A DNA stretch of 42,700 nucleotides from Pseudomonadota bacterium (GTDB taxonomy: Bacteria > Pseudomonadota > Alphaproteobacteria > Reyranellales > Reyranellaceae), in assembly GCA_018240695.1 (NCBI GenBank), contig JAFEFH010000010.1, positions 1 through 42,700 on the forward strand, in the 5' to 3' direction. The translations under genes were made by a program, and so were the position numbers. Positions within the stretch are counted from its first letter, which is position 1. Every line of letters starts with the position of its first letter. This document shows positions 22,310 through 30,203 of the stretch, piece after piece. The notes under the pieces are model-generated. The model was not told where the DNA came from. It ran no database searches and saw only the letters and a program-made list of their open reading frames with translations.

Positions 22310-22708
22310 ATGTTGAAGCATTCCTTGTTGACGGCGCTTGCCGCCGCGACGATTGCCACCCCCGCCCTGGTGGCGCCGGCGATCTTCACGCCGGCAGCCG
22401 CAGAGGTCGACCTGAACGTCTCGATCGGCACCCCGCCGCCGCCGCCGCGCTATGAGGTCGTGCCGGCGCCGCGTGCCGGCTATATCTGGGCGCCGGGTCA
22501 TTGGCGCTGGGACGGCCATCAGCACGTGTGGAACGGCGGTGTCTGGGTTCCGGCCCGGGCGGGCTACCGCTACGTCCCCGATCGCTGGGAGCGTTACGTC
22601 GACCACGGTCATGAGCGCTGGCGCTACCATGCCGCGGGCTGGGACCGTGACGGCGACGGCATTCCCAACCGCTACGACAACCATCCCAACAACCCCTACC
22701 GCCGCTAG
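22310..22708 (+). CDS. secreted YXWGXW-repeat protein
   Basis: 132 residues. A Sec signal peptide (about residues 1-31, ending TPAAA) is followed by a proline stretch (TPPPPPRYEVVPAPRAGY). Tandem aromatic repeats of the YXWGXW/WXXGXW type come next: YIWAPGHWRWDGHQHVW, GGVWVPARAGYRYVPDRW, ERWRYHAAGWD. The C-terminus has a DRDGDGIPNRYDNHPNN segment like a thrombospondin type 3/calcium-binding loop. These are periplasmic or surface proteins of unknown role, common in alpha- and betaproteobacteria. It is followed by a strong terminator. Confidence 0.88.
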   Translation: MLKHSLLTALAAATIATPALVAPAIFTPAAAEVDLNVSIGTPPPPPRYEVVPAPRAGYIWAPGHWRWDGHQHVWNGGVWVPARAGYRYVPDRWERYVDHGHERWRYHAAGWDRDGDGIPNRYDNHPNNPYRR

Positions 22709-22727
22709 GCACACGGGCGTTTGAGGG

Positions 22728-22760
22728 AAGCGGGGCGCCTCGGCGTCCCGCTTTCTTTTT
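22728..22760 (+). terminator. intrinsic terminator after the YXWGXW gene
   Basis: AAGCGGGGCGC (22728-22738) pairs with the following GCGTCCCGCTT (ending 22753), with one G.T wobble, and continues into TTCTTTTT at 22760. It sits 20 nt after the stop codon, upstream of the DapA-family gene. Confidence 0.88.
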
Positions 22761-22796
22761 GCTATCTTCCCGGCACCAACCGGGAAGGAAACATAA

Positions 22797-23693
22797 GTGC
22801 CGCTCCGCGCCGACCGCTTTGGTCTCTCCGTCGCCCTCGCCACACCGTTCGCCGAGGATCGCCAGATCGACCTGCCGCGCCTCGTGGCGCACGGGGTCCA
22901 GTCGCTGGCCGACGGCTGCGACAGCCTCACGGTGTTCGGCACGACGGGCGAGGGCGCCACGCTCGGCCTCAACGAACGCAACCGCGCGCTGGGGGCGCTG
23001 GTCGGCGCGGGCGTCGACCCGAAGAAGCAGCTCGTGGTCGGCATCGCGGCGTCGTCGGTCGAGGATGCAATCGCGCAGGGCCGTGCCGGCCTGATGCTGG
23101 GCTGCCCCAGCTTCCTGCTGGCCCCGCCGTTCTATTTCAAGAACCCGGGCGACGAAGGATTGTTCGACTGGTTCGCCGCGGTGCTTACCGGGCTCGGCCC
23201 CAGGGCGAGCAACGTCATCCTCTATCATATCCCGCAGGTCACCTCGGTCGGCCTGTCGGTCGAGCTGGTCGGGCGCCTCAAGAAGGCGTTTCCCAGCCAG
23301 GTGAAGGGCGTGAAGGATTCCTCGGGCGACTGGGACAACACCCAGGCGCTGCTGAAGCATCACGGCGACCTGCACATCCTGATCGGCGACGAGAGGCTGC
23401 TGGCCAAGGCCATGCAACTCGGCGCCTCGGGCACGATCTGCGGACTGGCCAACATCGCGCCCGACCTGATGCAGGGCCCGGTCAACGGCGTCGAGGAGCC
23501 GAGGGTCGCCGCCATGGTGGAGGTCGTGCTGCCGTTCGCCGTGACCGCGGCGGTCAAGGCGCTGGTCGGCCATCGCCGCAACGATCCCGCCGCCTGGAGC
23601 CGCATGCGCGCCCCGCTGCGCTCGCTCGGCGAAGCCGAGTGCCGCAAGATCTTCGCCGCCATCGACGCCATCCGTGCCAAGCGCGCTGCATAG
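22797..23693 (+). CDS. dihydrodipicolinate synthase (DapA) family lyase/aldolase
   Basis: 298 residues, TIM barrel. Starts at GTG 22797, with GGAAGGAAA upstream. The pyruvate-binding GTTGEG is at residues 49-54, the catalytic Tyr143 is in ILYHIPQVTS, and the Schiff-base Lys173 is in KGVKDSSGDWD. The YHIP form, rather than YNIP or YNVP, and the genomic partner argue against true lysine biosynthesis DapA. It is upstream of a UxaA-type sugar-acid dehydratase, so a 2-keto-3-deoxy sugar-acid aldolase or dehydratase role is the better guess (inference). Its last 20 bp overlap the next small gene. Confidence 0.9.
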   Translation: MPLRADRFGLSVALATPFAEDRQIDLPRLVAHGVQSLADGCDSLTVFGTTGEGATLGLNERNRALGALVGAGVDPKKQLVVGIAASSVEDAIAQGRAGLMLGCPSFLLAPPFYFKNPGDEGLFDWFAAVLTGLGPRASNVILYHIPQVTSVGLSVELVGRLKKAFPSQVKGVKDSSGDWDNTQALLKHHGDLHILIGDERLLAKAMQLGASGTICGLANIAPDLMQGPVNGVEEPRVAAMVEVVLPFAVTAAVKALVGHRRNDPAAWSRMRAPLRSLGEAECRKIFAAIDAIRAKRAA

Positions 23694-23916
23694 CGCGCTC
23701 GTCGCGGCACTGCTCGTGACCGCCCTGCCGGCGTTGGCGCAGCAGCAGACCTGTGCGATCAAAGGCAATATCAACGGTCGCGGCGAGCGCATCTATCACC
23801 CGCCCGGCTGCAAGTACTATGCGTCGACCGTGATCGACCCCAAGCGTGGCGAGCGCTGGTTTTGCAGCGAGGCCGAGGCGGTGGCCGCAGGGTGGCGCCG
23901 CACCAAAGTTTGCTAG
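23674..23916 (+). CDS. small secreted cysteine-containing protein (sunset-domain-like)
   Basis: 80 residues from GTG 23674, overlapping the DapA-family gene. A signal peptide (LVAALLVTALPALA) precedes a short mature domain: CAIKGNINGRGERIYHPPGCKYY, then GERWFCSEAEAVAAGWRR. This pattern (KGN...IYHxPG..YY.....GERWFCSEAEAxAAGWR) is the tail domain found at the C-terminus of secreted nucleases and of ExoI-like proteins, here free-standing. Four mature cysteines could form disulfides. The function is unknown. It is probably cotranslated with its neighbours. Confidence 0.75.
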   Translation: MPSALHSALVAALLVTALPALAQQQTCAIKGNINGRGERIYHPPGCKYYASTVIDPKRGERWFCSEAEAVAAGWRRTKVC

Positions 23917-23945
23917 ACTGCTTCCATAGGGAAGGAAAACCGAGA

Positions 23946-25457
23946 ATGCCCGCACCGATCGCCATCCGCCTGCACCCCAACGACAACGTGGTCGTGGCGC
24001 GCATGGACATCCTGCCCAACACCAGGGTCGAGGGCGACGTCGCGGCGGCGACCCGCGTGCCGCCGGGGCACAAGATCCTGACGCGCGCGGTGAAGAAGGG
24101 CGAGCCGCTGCGCAAGTACAACCAGATCATCGGCTTCGCGACCGAGGACCTGGCGCCCGGCACGCACGTCCACACGCACAACTGCGTCATGGGCGACTTC
24201 GAGCGCGACTACGCCTTCTGCGCCGATGCCCACGCGACCGACTATGCGCAGACGCCCGCCACCTTCATGGGCTATCGCCGGCCCGACGGGCGCGGCGCCA
24301 CGCGCAACTATCTCGGCATCGTGACGACGGTGAACTGCTCGGCCGCGACCAGCCGCATGATCGCCAGGCATGTCGAGCCGCTGCTGGCGCAGTATCCCAA
24401 TATCGACGGCGTCGTGCCGCTGACGCATGGCGGCGGCTGCGGCATGGCCGCGTCCGGTCTCGAGATGGACGTGCTGCGCCGCACGATTGGCGGCTATACG
24501 AAGCACGCGAACATGGCGGCGGTCGTGGTGCTGGGCCTGGGCTGCGAGACCAACCAGATCTCCGGCCTGATGGACGCCGAGGGCCTGAAGGAAGGTCCGA
24601 AGCTGATCCCGATGGCGATCCAGGACGAAGGCGGCGTGTCGAAGACGGTGATGCGCGCCGTCGGCTTCCTGAAAGAATTGCTGCCCGAGGCCAATGCCGT
24701 GAAGCGCGAACCGATTCCGGCCAGCGAGCTGATCCTGGCGCTGCAATGCGGCGGCTCGGACGGCTACTCGGGCATCTCCGCCAATCCCGCCCTGGGCGCG
24801 GCGGTCGATCTGCTGGTGAAGAACGGCGGCACGGCGGTGCTGTCGGAGACGCCGGAGATCTATGGCGCCGAGCATCTGCTGACGCGCCGTGCGGTCAGCC
24901 GCGAGGTCGGCGAGAAGATCGTGAAGCGCATCAAGTGGTGGGAAGACCATTGCGCGCGGACCGGCGGCGAGATGAACAATAACCCCTCGCCCGGCAACAA
25001 GGCGGGCGGCCTCACCACCATCCTCGAGAAATCGCTGGGCGCGGTGGCCAAGGGCGGCACGACCAACCTGGTCGACGTCTACGAGTATGCCCAGCCGATC
25101 ACGGCCAAGGGCTTCGTCTACATGGACTCGCCGGGCTACGATCCGGTGTCGGCGACCGGCCAGGTGGCCGGCGGCGCCAACGTGCTCTGCTTCACGACGG
25201 GACGCGGCAGCGTGTTCGGCTGCAAGCCCACGCCGTCGCTCAAGCTCGCGACCAACAGCGCCCTCTACCGCCGCATGACCGACGACATGGACATCAACTG
25301 CGGCTCCATCGTCGACGGCGAGGAGTCGATCCAGGAGAACGGCCAGCGGATATTTGACCTGATCCTGAAGACAGCGTCCGGCCAGAAGACCAAGTCCGAG
25401 AGCCTCGGCATCGGCGACGACGAGTTCGAGCCCTGGAAAATCGGCGCAACAATGTGA
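23946..25457 (+). CDS. UxaA family altronate/galactarate-type dehydratase
   Basis: 503 residues from ATG 23946 (MPAPIAIRLHPNDNVVVA). An N-terminal SAF domain (about residues 8-85, with NTRVEG, GHKI, GEPLRKY and HVHTHNC) is followed by the large UxaA catalytic region. This has GYRRPDGRGATRNYLGIV, THGGGCGM, GLGCETNQI, LQCGGSDGYSGISANPALG, NNNPSPGNKAGGLTTILEKSLG and TTGRGSVFGCKPTP. These are hallmarks of the iron-dependent altronate/galactarate dehydratases, which form 2-keto-3-deoxy acids. All motifs look intact. With the DapA-type gene 252 bp upstream it probably forms a sugar-acid breakdown module. A small hairpin CTTCC-ATAG-GGAAG overlaps its GGAAGG ribosome site. Confidence 0.92.
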   Translation: MPAPIAIRLHPNDNVVVARMDILPNTRVEGDVAAATRVPPGHKILTRAVKKGEPLRKYNQIIGFATEDLAPGTHVHTHNCVMGDFERDYAFCADAHATDYAQTPATFMGYRRPDGRGATRNYLGIVTTVNCSAATSRMIARHVEPLLAQYPNIDGVVPLTHGGGCGMAASGLEMDVLRRTIGGYTKHANMAAVVVLGLGCETNQISGLMDAEGLKEGPKLIPMAIQDEGGVSKTVMRAVGFLKELLPEANAVKREPIPASELILALQCGGSDGYSGISANPALGAAVDLLVKNGGTAVLSETPEIYGAEHLLTRRAVSREVGEKIVKRIKWWEDHCARTGGEMNNNPSPGNKAGGLTTILEKSLGAVAKGGTTNLVDVYEYAQPITAKGFVYMDSPGYDPVSATGQVAGGANVLCFTTGRGSVFGCKPTPSLKLATNSALYRRMTDDMDINCGSIVDGEESIQENGQRIFDLILKTASGQKTKSESLGIGDDEFEPWKIGATM

Positions 25458-25648
25458 CCCGAGGGGTCGTACGCAATATCGTGAGGTCGGCAACCAATTC
25501 TCAGTTGCTGACGTTAGGACAGGGTATGCGGCCCTACGACTCACGACTTTGGCCATGCCTTGGCGGCCCCCACTGCGGACGAACCCCTCGCGCTCACCCC
25601 CAAGTTCTTCAGTTGTGGCGGACCGTGAAACTGCCAAGGAGAGACTAA
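25458..25648 (+). promoter_or_regulatory. 191-nt leader region of the cold-shock gene with long-range SD pairing
   Basis: No gene is seen in this stretch. CCTTGGCGG (25558-25566) is complementary, with one G.T, to CTGCCAAGG (25631-25639), which includes the start of the AAGGAG ribosome site (25636-25641) of the cold-shock gene. A long structured leader is typical of cspA-type mRNAs and acts as a thermosensor in E. coli. No confident -35/-10 pair was found. Confidence 0.5.
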
Positions 25649-25855
25649 ATGGCGACAGGTACGGTTAAGTGGTTCAATGCCACCAAGGGCTTCGGCTTCA
25701 TCCAGCCCAGCGACGGTGGCAAGGACGTCTTCGTGCATATCAGCGCCGTCGAGCGCTCGGGTCTGAACGGCCTGAACGAAGGCCAGAAGCTCAGCTATGA
25801 GATCGCAACCGAACGCGGCCGTTCCGCCGCGGTGAACCTGAAGGCCGAAGGCTAG
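25649..25855 (+). CDS. cold-shock domain protein (CspA family)
   Basis: 68 residues, the standard length of a single cold-shock domain. Starts [10 protein letters not shown]. Both RNA-binding motifs are intact: RNP1 KGFGFI (residues 14-19) and RNP2 VFVHIS (28-33). It binds single-stranded RNA/DNA and melts RNA structure as a chaperone. It has a strong AAGGAGAG ribosome site, a long leader that can mask it, and an intrinsic terminator; it is monocistronic. Confidence 0.97.
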   Translation: MATGTVKWFNATKGFGFIQPSDGGKDVFVHISAVERSGLNGLNEGQKLSYEIATERGRSAAVNLKAEG

Positions 25856-25883
25856 ATTTTCTTTCGCACGCTTGGCGAAAGCG

Positions 25884-25913
25884 AAACGGCGGTGCCACTG
25901 GCGCCGCCGTTTT
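25884..25913 (+). terminator. intrinsic terminator of the cold-shock gene
   Basis: AACGGCGG (from 25885) pairs with CCGCCGTT (ending 25911), with GCC/GGC inside, then TTT. A smaller hairpin CTTTCGC/GCGAAAG (25861-25881) lies just before it. Together they close the cold-shock transcript ahead of the amidase gene. Confidence 0.85.
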
Positions 25914-25957
25914 CATTTGTGCACTCTGTCTGCGCAACACGCTGCCGGGGGGCTGCC

Positions 25958-27349
25958 ATGCCGGAACTTCACTACCTTTCGCTCGACGAGGTCGCGCGCC
26001 GTCTCAAGGCACGCAAGGTCTCCTCGGTCGAGGCGACCCAGGCGCTGCTCGACCGCATCGAGGCGGTCGATCCCAAGCTCAAGTCCTACGCCACCGTCAC
26101 GGCCGAGCGGGCGCTGGCCGACGCCAGGGCGCGCGATGCCGAGACGGCAGCGGGCAAGTCTCGCGGCGCGCTGCACGGCGTGCCGATCGCGGTGAAGGAT
26201 CTCTGCAACACCGAGGGCGTGCCGACCGCGGCCGGCATGGCGATCCATCGCGGCAACGTGCCGGCGAAGGACGCCACCGTGGTCACGCGCCTCAAGGCGG
26301 CGGGCGCGGTGATCCTGGGGAAGCTCCAGATGACCGAAGGCGCGTTCGGCGCGCACCACCCGAGCATCCCCGCACCCCTCAACCCTTGGGACGCGACCTA
26401 TTGGACGGGCTCGTCCTCGTCGGGCTCGGGCGCCGCCACTGCGGCGGGGCTTTGCTTCGCGTCGCTGGGCTCCGACACCGGCGGCTCGATCCGCTTTCCG
26501 TCGACCATGAACGGCCTGTCGGGAATGAAACCGACCTGGGGGCGCGTCAGCCGCGCCGGCGTCTTTCCGCTCGCCGACTCGCTCGATCACGTCGGGCCGA
26601 TGGCGCGCAGCGCGCTCGACGCGGCGATCATGCTGGGCGTGATCGCCGGTCCGGATGCCGACGATCCCACCGCCGTGCCGCTCGCGGTGCCCGACTATGC
26701 CGGCGGAATCGGTGCGGGCGTGCGCGGCAAGCGCATTGGCCTCGCCACCAACATGGACGATCTCGACGTCGACTCGCGGCGCGCGCTCGATGGCGCGGCC
26801 GCCGCGTTGCGCGCGGCCGGTGCCGAGATCCTCGATGTGGTGCTGCCACCCACGTTCCACGACGGATCGCGCGACTGGGTGGCGCTCTGCGCGGTCGAGA
26901 CTGCGTTCGCGCACGAGCCCACGTATCCGGCGCGGGCCGCCGAGTACGGTCCCGTGCTGGCGGCGCTGATCGACATGGGCCGCAAGCTCTCGGCCGTCGA
27001 CTATGCGCGCCTCCAGGCGCGCCGCGCGGTGCTGACCGGCGCGCTCTCGACCCTGCTGGCCTCGGTCGATCTCCTGCTGGCGCCGGTGATGGCGCGCGCG
27101 GCCTGGACGCTCGACCATCTGGCGTCGGCCGGCCGCGATCCGGAGACGGTGGCGGGCCGGTTGCGTTACACCGCTCCGTTCGACCTCTCCGGGCATCCCA
27201 CGCTCACCCTGCCGGGCGGCATGACGGCGAACGGTGTGCCGACGGGCTTCCAGATCGTCGGCCGCGCCTTCGACGAGGCGTCGATCCTCGCGGCCGGCCA
27301 TGCCTATCAGCAGGCGACCGACTGGCACCTCAAGCGGCCGCCGGTCTAG
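25958..27349 (+). CDS. amidase signature family hydrolase
   Basis: 463 residues from ATG 25958 (MPELHYLSLDEVARRL), with GGGGGG 5 nt before the start. The Ser-cisSer-Lys triad is complete: Lys80 in GVPIAVKDLCNT, the cis-Ser at about 154 in TGSSSSGSGAATAAG, and the nucleophile Ser177 in GSDTGGSIRFPS. The GatA-like order is retained, but no gatB or gatC is nearby, so a stand-alone amide hydrolase is more likely than tRNA amidation. The substrate is unknown. It ends 73 bp before the dCache cyclase gene and may be in the same transcript. Confidence 0.92.
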   Translation: MPELHYLSLDEVARRLKARKVSSVEATQALLDRIEAVDPKLKSYATVTAERALADARARDAETAAGKSRGALHGVPIAVKDLCNTEGVPTAAGMAIHRGNVPAKDATVVTRLKAAGAVILGKLQMTEGAFGAHHPSIPAPLNPWDATYWTGSSSSGSGAATAAGLCFASLGSDTGGSIRFPSTMNGLSGMKPTWGRVSRAGVFPLADSLDHVGPMARSALDAAIMLGVIAGPDADDPTAVPLAVPDYAGGIGAGVRGKRIGLATNMDDLDVDSRRALDGAAAALRAAGAEILDVVLPPTFHDGSRDWVALCAVETAFAHEPTYPARAAEYGPVLAALIDMGRKLSAVDYARLQARRAVLTGALSTLLASVDLLLAPVMARAAWTLDHLASAGRDPETVAGRLRYTAPFDLSGHPTLTLPGGMTANGVPTGFQIVGRAFDEASILAAGHAYQQATDWHLKRPPV

Positions 27350-27422
27350 GTCCTGCGCCGTTTCGATGCATAGACGGTGAATCCCCCGTGCTGTACCATG
27401 ACGCTTTCACGGCGGCCGTCGC

Positions 27423-29513
27423 ATGACAACGTTCTTCAAGAAAAAATTGCGACTGAGGCCCAGCATCCTGACGGCGTTCGTGGTGCTGACCGTGCCGGTG
27501 TTCGTGGCGATCATCGCCGTCACCTACGTGTCGAACGACCGTATCGCGCGCGAGAACGCGCAGGGGCTGATCGAGCGGTTCAGGATCGACACGATCGGCA
27601 ACATCGAGGACGACATCAACCCGCTGCGGTCGCTGATCCGCTCGGCGGCGCGACTGGGCAGCCAGGTCCCGGATTTCTACGGCAGCGACCGCGCGCTGCC
27701 GTACTTCCAGAGTATGCTGCCGCACAGCGACAAGATGGTGAGCGCCTATGTCGGCCTCGCCGACGGTTCCTTCCGCCAGGCCCGCCGCATCGATTCCAAC
27801 GTGCGCATCGGCAACGATTTCCCGCCGCCGGGATCGGCCTTCGCCACCCGCGTCATCGATCCCAATCTGCCGGGGCCGCTGCTCGACCGCTACGTCTTCT
27901 TCGACAAGGACGGCAAGAAGATCGGCATGCTGGACGAGCCGACCGCCTACGACCCCCGCACGCGCGGCTGGTATCGCTGGACGGTCGCGGCCAACGGGCT
28001 GCACATCACCGATCCCGACATCTTCGCCGCGCTCGGCCTCGTGGGTTTCACGGTCGCGCAGCCCTTCCATGCCGACGGCAAGCTGCTGGGCGTGGCGGCG
28101 ATCGACATCACCCTGGAAGGGCTCGCGCAGTACCTCGCCGAGCGCAAGATCAGCCCGGGCACGCTGAGCTACATCCTCGACGCGCGCGGCAGCGTGCTGG
28201 CGGCGTCGGACCTGTCGCGCAACTACACCAACAACAACGGTATCCTCGAGCTGCGCCACGTCTCCTCGCTCGACAACGCCTTGCCGGCCGCCGCCTATGC
28301 CGCCCGTCCGCGCGCGGAGGAGGGCAGCAAGCTGCTCTATTCGTTCCGTCACGACGGCCGGGAATATGTCGCGGGCCTTTCGACGATGCCGGCGAACACG
28401 GGCAAGCGCTGGCAGGTCTTCATCATCACGCCGGTCGACGACTTCACCGGCACGTTCCGGCACAACAACAACAACCTGCTGCTGTTCGGCTTCATCGCCA
28501 TCGCGTTGCAGATCGCCATCATCTACTTCCTGAGCAGCGTGATCTCCCGGCCGCTCGAGCGGCTGGCGCGCAATGTCGACATCATCCAGGATCTCGGCGG
28601 CGCCCATAGCCTGCCCGTCGTGTCCTCGCCGGTGCGCGAGATCAACACGCTGTCGCACGCGATCGAGACGCTCGACAACGCCGTGCAGTCGTTCTCGTCC
28701 TTCGTGCCGGTCGGGCTGGTCAAGCAGCTGCTCGACAGCGACCAGAAGCTGTCGCTGGGCGGCCACAGCCGTTTCCTCACGGTGTTCTTCTGCGACATCG
28801 AATCCTTCGCCTCGATCGCCGAGGAGATGCCCTCGCAGGAGATCCTGCTGCGCGTCTCGGCCTATCTCGACATCGTCATCAAGGCGGTGGGCGACCAGCA
28901 GGGCACGATCGACAAGTTCATGGGCGACGGCGTCATGGCGTTCTGGGGCGCGCCGGCGCTGCTCGAGGACCATGCCTGGCGCGCCTGCGTGGCCGCGCTC
29001 ACGATCCGCCGCGAGATGAAGGCGCTCAACGCGCGCTGGGCGGCCGAGGGCCTGCGGCCCTTCAACGTCCGCATCGGCATCCATTGCGACGCCGTGATGG
29101 TCGGCAACATCGGCAGCCACGAGCGCATGAGCTACACGGTGATGGGCGACGGCGTGAACATCGCCTCGCGCCTCGAAGCCATCAACAAGGAATATGGCAG
29201 CCACGTCTGCGTCAGCCACAGCGTCTTCCGCGAGGCCGGCGAGCGGCTGTGCGTGCGGCCGATCGAGGACGTCGCGGTCAAGGGCCGGCGCGGCAAGATC
29301 CCGATCTACGAGCTGATGGGCGTGTTCGGCGACGTTCCCGAGATCGAGCCGACGGGCGAGGCGCTGGAACTCGCGCGCCTGACCAAGACCGCCTACGACG
29401 CGGTCACGGAGGAAGACACGACGCGCGCCTGCGGCCTCTATCGCGAGATCGTCGAGCAGTTCCCGAACGATCCGGTCGCCGCCGAGATGCTGCGCCGCCT
29501 GGATCCGGCATGA
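27423..29513 (+). CDS. membrane receptor-type class III adenylate cyclase (Cache sensor)
   Basis: 696 residues. Helix 1 (about 14-35) and helix 2 (about 350-372) flank a periplasmic double-Cache-like sensor (YVGLADGSFRQARR, DPRTRGWYRWTV, VAAIDITLEGLAQYL). A HAMP-like linker follows, then the cyclase domain. Metal ligands are D458 (FFCDIESFASIAE) and D502 (KFMGDGVMAFWG). Lys in DKFMGD and Thr in YTVMGDGVNIASRLE specify ATP, and Asn and Arg of the latter are present. So cAMP production in response to a periplasmic small molecule is predicted. About 80 further residues follow the catalytic core. The last codons overlap the methyltransferase start (ATGA). Confidence 0.94.
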   Translation: MTTFFKKKLRLRPSILTAFVVLTVPVFVAIIAVTYVSNDRIARENAQGLIERFRIDTIGNIEDDINPLRSLIRSAARLGSQVPDFYGSDRALPYFQSMLPHSDKMVSAYVGLADGSFRQARRIDSNVRIGNDFPPPGSAFATRVIDPNLPGPLLDRYVFFDKDGKKIGMLDEPTAYDPRTRGWYRWTVAANGLHITDPDIFAALGLVGFTVAQPFHADGKLLGVAAIDITLEGLAQYLAERKISPGTLSYILDARGSVLAASDLSRNYTNNNGILELRHVSSLDNALPAAAYAARPRAEEGSKLLYSFRHDGREYVAGLSTMPANTGKRWQVFIITPVDDFTGTFRHNNNNLLLFGFIAIALQIAIIYFLSSVISRPLERLARNVDIIQDLGGAHSLPVVSSPVREINTLSHAIETLDNAVQSFSSFVPVGLVKQLLDSDQKLSLGGHSRFLTVFFCDIESFASIAEEMPSQEILLRVSAYLDIVIKAVGDQQGTIDKFMGDGVMAFWGAPALLEDHAWRACVAALTIRREMKALNARWAAEGLRPFNVRIGIHCDAVMVGNIGSHERMSYTVMGDGVNIASRLEAINKEYGSHVCVSHSVFREAGERLCVRPIEDVAVKGRRGKIPIYELMGVFGDVPEIEPTGEALELARLTKTAYDAVTEEDTTRACGLYREIVEQFPNDPVAAEMLRRLDPA

Positions 29514-30202
29514 AGGTCGAGCCCGTCCCGGTTCCCGCGCTGCGGCCCAGCGAATATACCGCGACCCTGATTCAGGGCCTGCGCGCGCGCGCGGCATGGG
29601 TGCGCGGCGCCGATGCGCTGGAGATCGGCTCGGGCAGCGGCGTCGTGCTGGCGACGCTCGGCGGCCTCGGCGCGGCCTCGCTGTGCGGCGTCGACATCGA
29701 GCAGAAGGCCGTGACGCTCGGCGTCGAGCTGCTGGGCAAGTTGGGTTATGGCGCGGCCTCGCAAGTCCTCTGCGGCGACATGTGGCGGCCGGTGTCCGGG
29801 CGGCGCTTCGGCCTCGTTACCGCCAATCTTCCTCATTTCCCGATGACCGACCCCGACATTTCGGGGCGCCTGCCGAGCTGGAGCGACGGCGGACCCGACG
29901 GGCGGCGCCTGCTCGATCCGTTCCTCGGCGGTCTGCCGGATCACCTGACGCCGGGCGGCCGCGCGGTGATCGCGCACAACGGCTTCGTCGACCTCGAGCG
30001 CTCGCGCGCGCTCGCCGCAAAGGGCGGCCTCGATCTGCGCATCGCCTGCACGACGCTGGTGTACGTGCCCGACGACAAGCTCGAGCACATGACCGACGGC
30101 GTGCTGAAGCGCGAGGAGGGGCGGTCGATCCATCGCTACGGGCCTTACGTCTTCGCCGACATGCATATCGTCGAGATCGGCACCGCCGGGGCGCTGAACT
30201 GA
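29510..30202 (+). CDS. class I SAM-dependent methyltransferase (small-domain type)
   Basis: 230 residues; the ATG at 29510 overlaps the cyclase stop as ATGA. SAM motif I is LEIGSGSGVVLATLG (about residues 38-52), followed by the acidic VDIEQKAV. The catalytic-loop position reads TANLPHFPMTDPD, which aligns with the NPPY motif of N-methyltransferases such as PrmC but has NLPH instead. The target is unknown: nucleic acid, protein glutamine or a small molecule. Tight coupling to the cyclase upstream and the transporter downstream (1 bp gap) suggests a shared operon. Confidence 0.87.
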   Translation: MKVEPVPVPALRPSEYTATLIQGLRARAAWVRGADALEIGSGSGVVLATLGGLGAASLCGVDIEQKAVTLGVELLGKLGYGAASQVLCGDMWRPVSGRRFGLVTANLPHFPMTDPDISGRLPSWSDGGPDGRRLLDPFLGGLPDHLTPGGRAVIAHNGFVDLERSRALAAKGGLDLRIACTTLVYVPDDKLEHMTDGVLKREEGRSIHRYGPYVFADMHIVEIGTAGALN

Positions 30203-30203
30203 C

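Noticed and set aside
22797..23693. Lysine-biosynthesis dapA
   Set aside because: The YHIP motif and pairing with a UxaA-type dehydratase favour a catabolic member of the family.
26086..27349. GatA subunit of tRNA amidotransferase
   Set aside because: The amidase triad is present but no gatB or gatC is nearby and the sequence around the Ser loop (SSSSGSG) differs from GatA.
27330..29597. 755-codon minus-strand frame opposite the receptor cyclase
   Set aside because: Antisense shadow rich in Arg, Asp and His; the cyclase on the plus strand has all catalytic residues.
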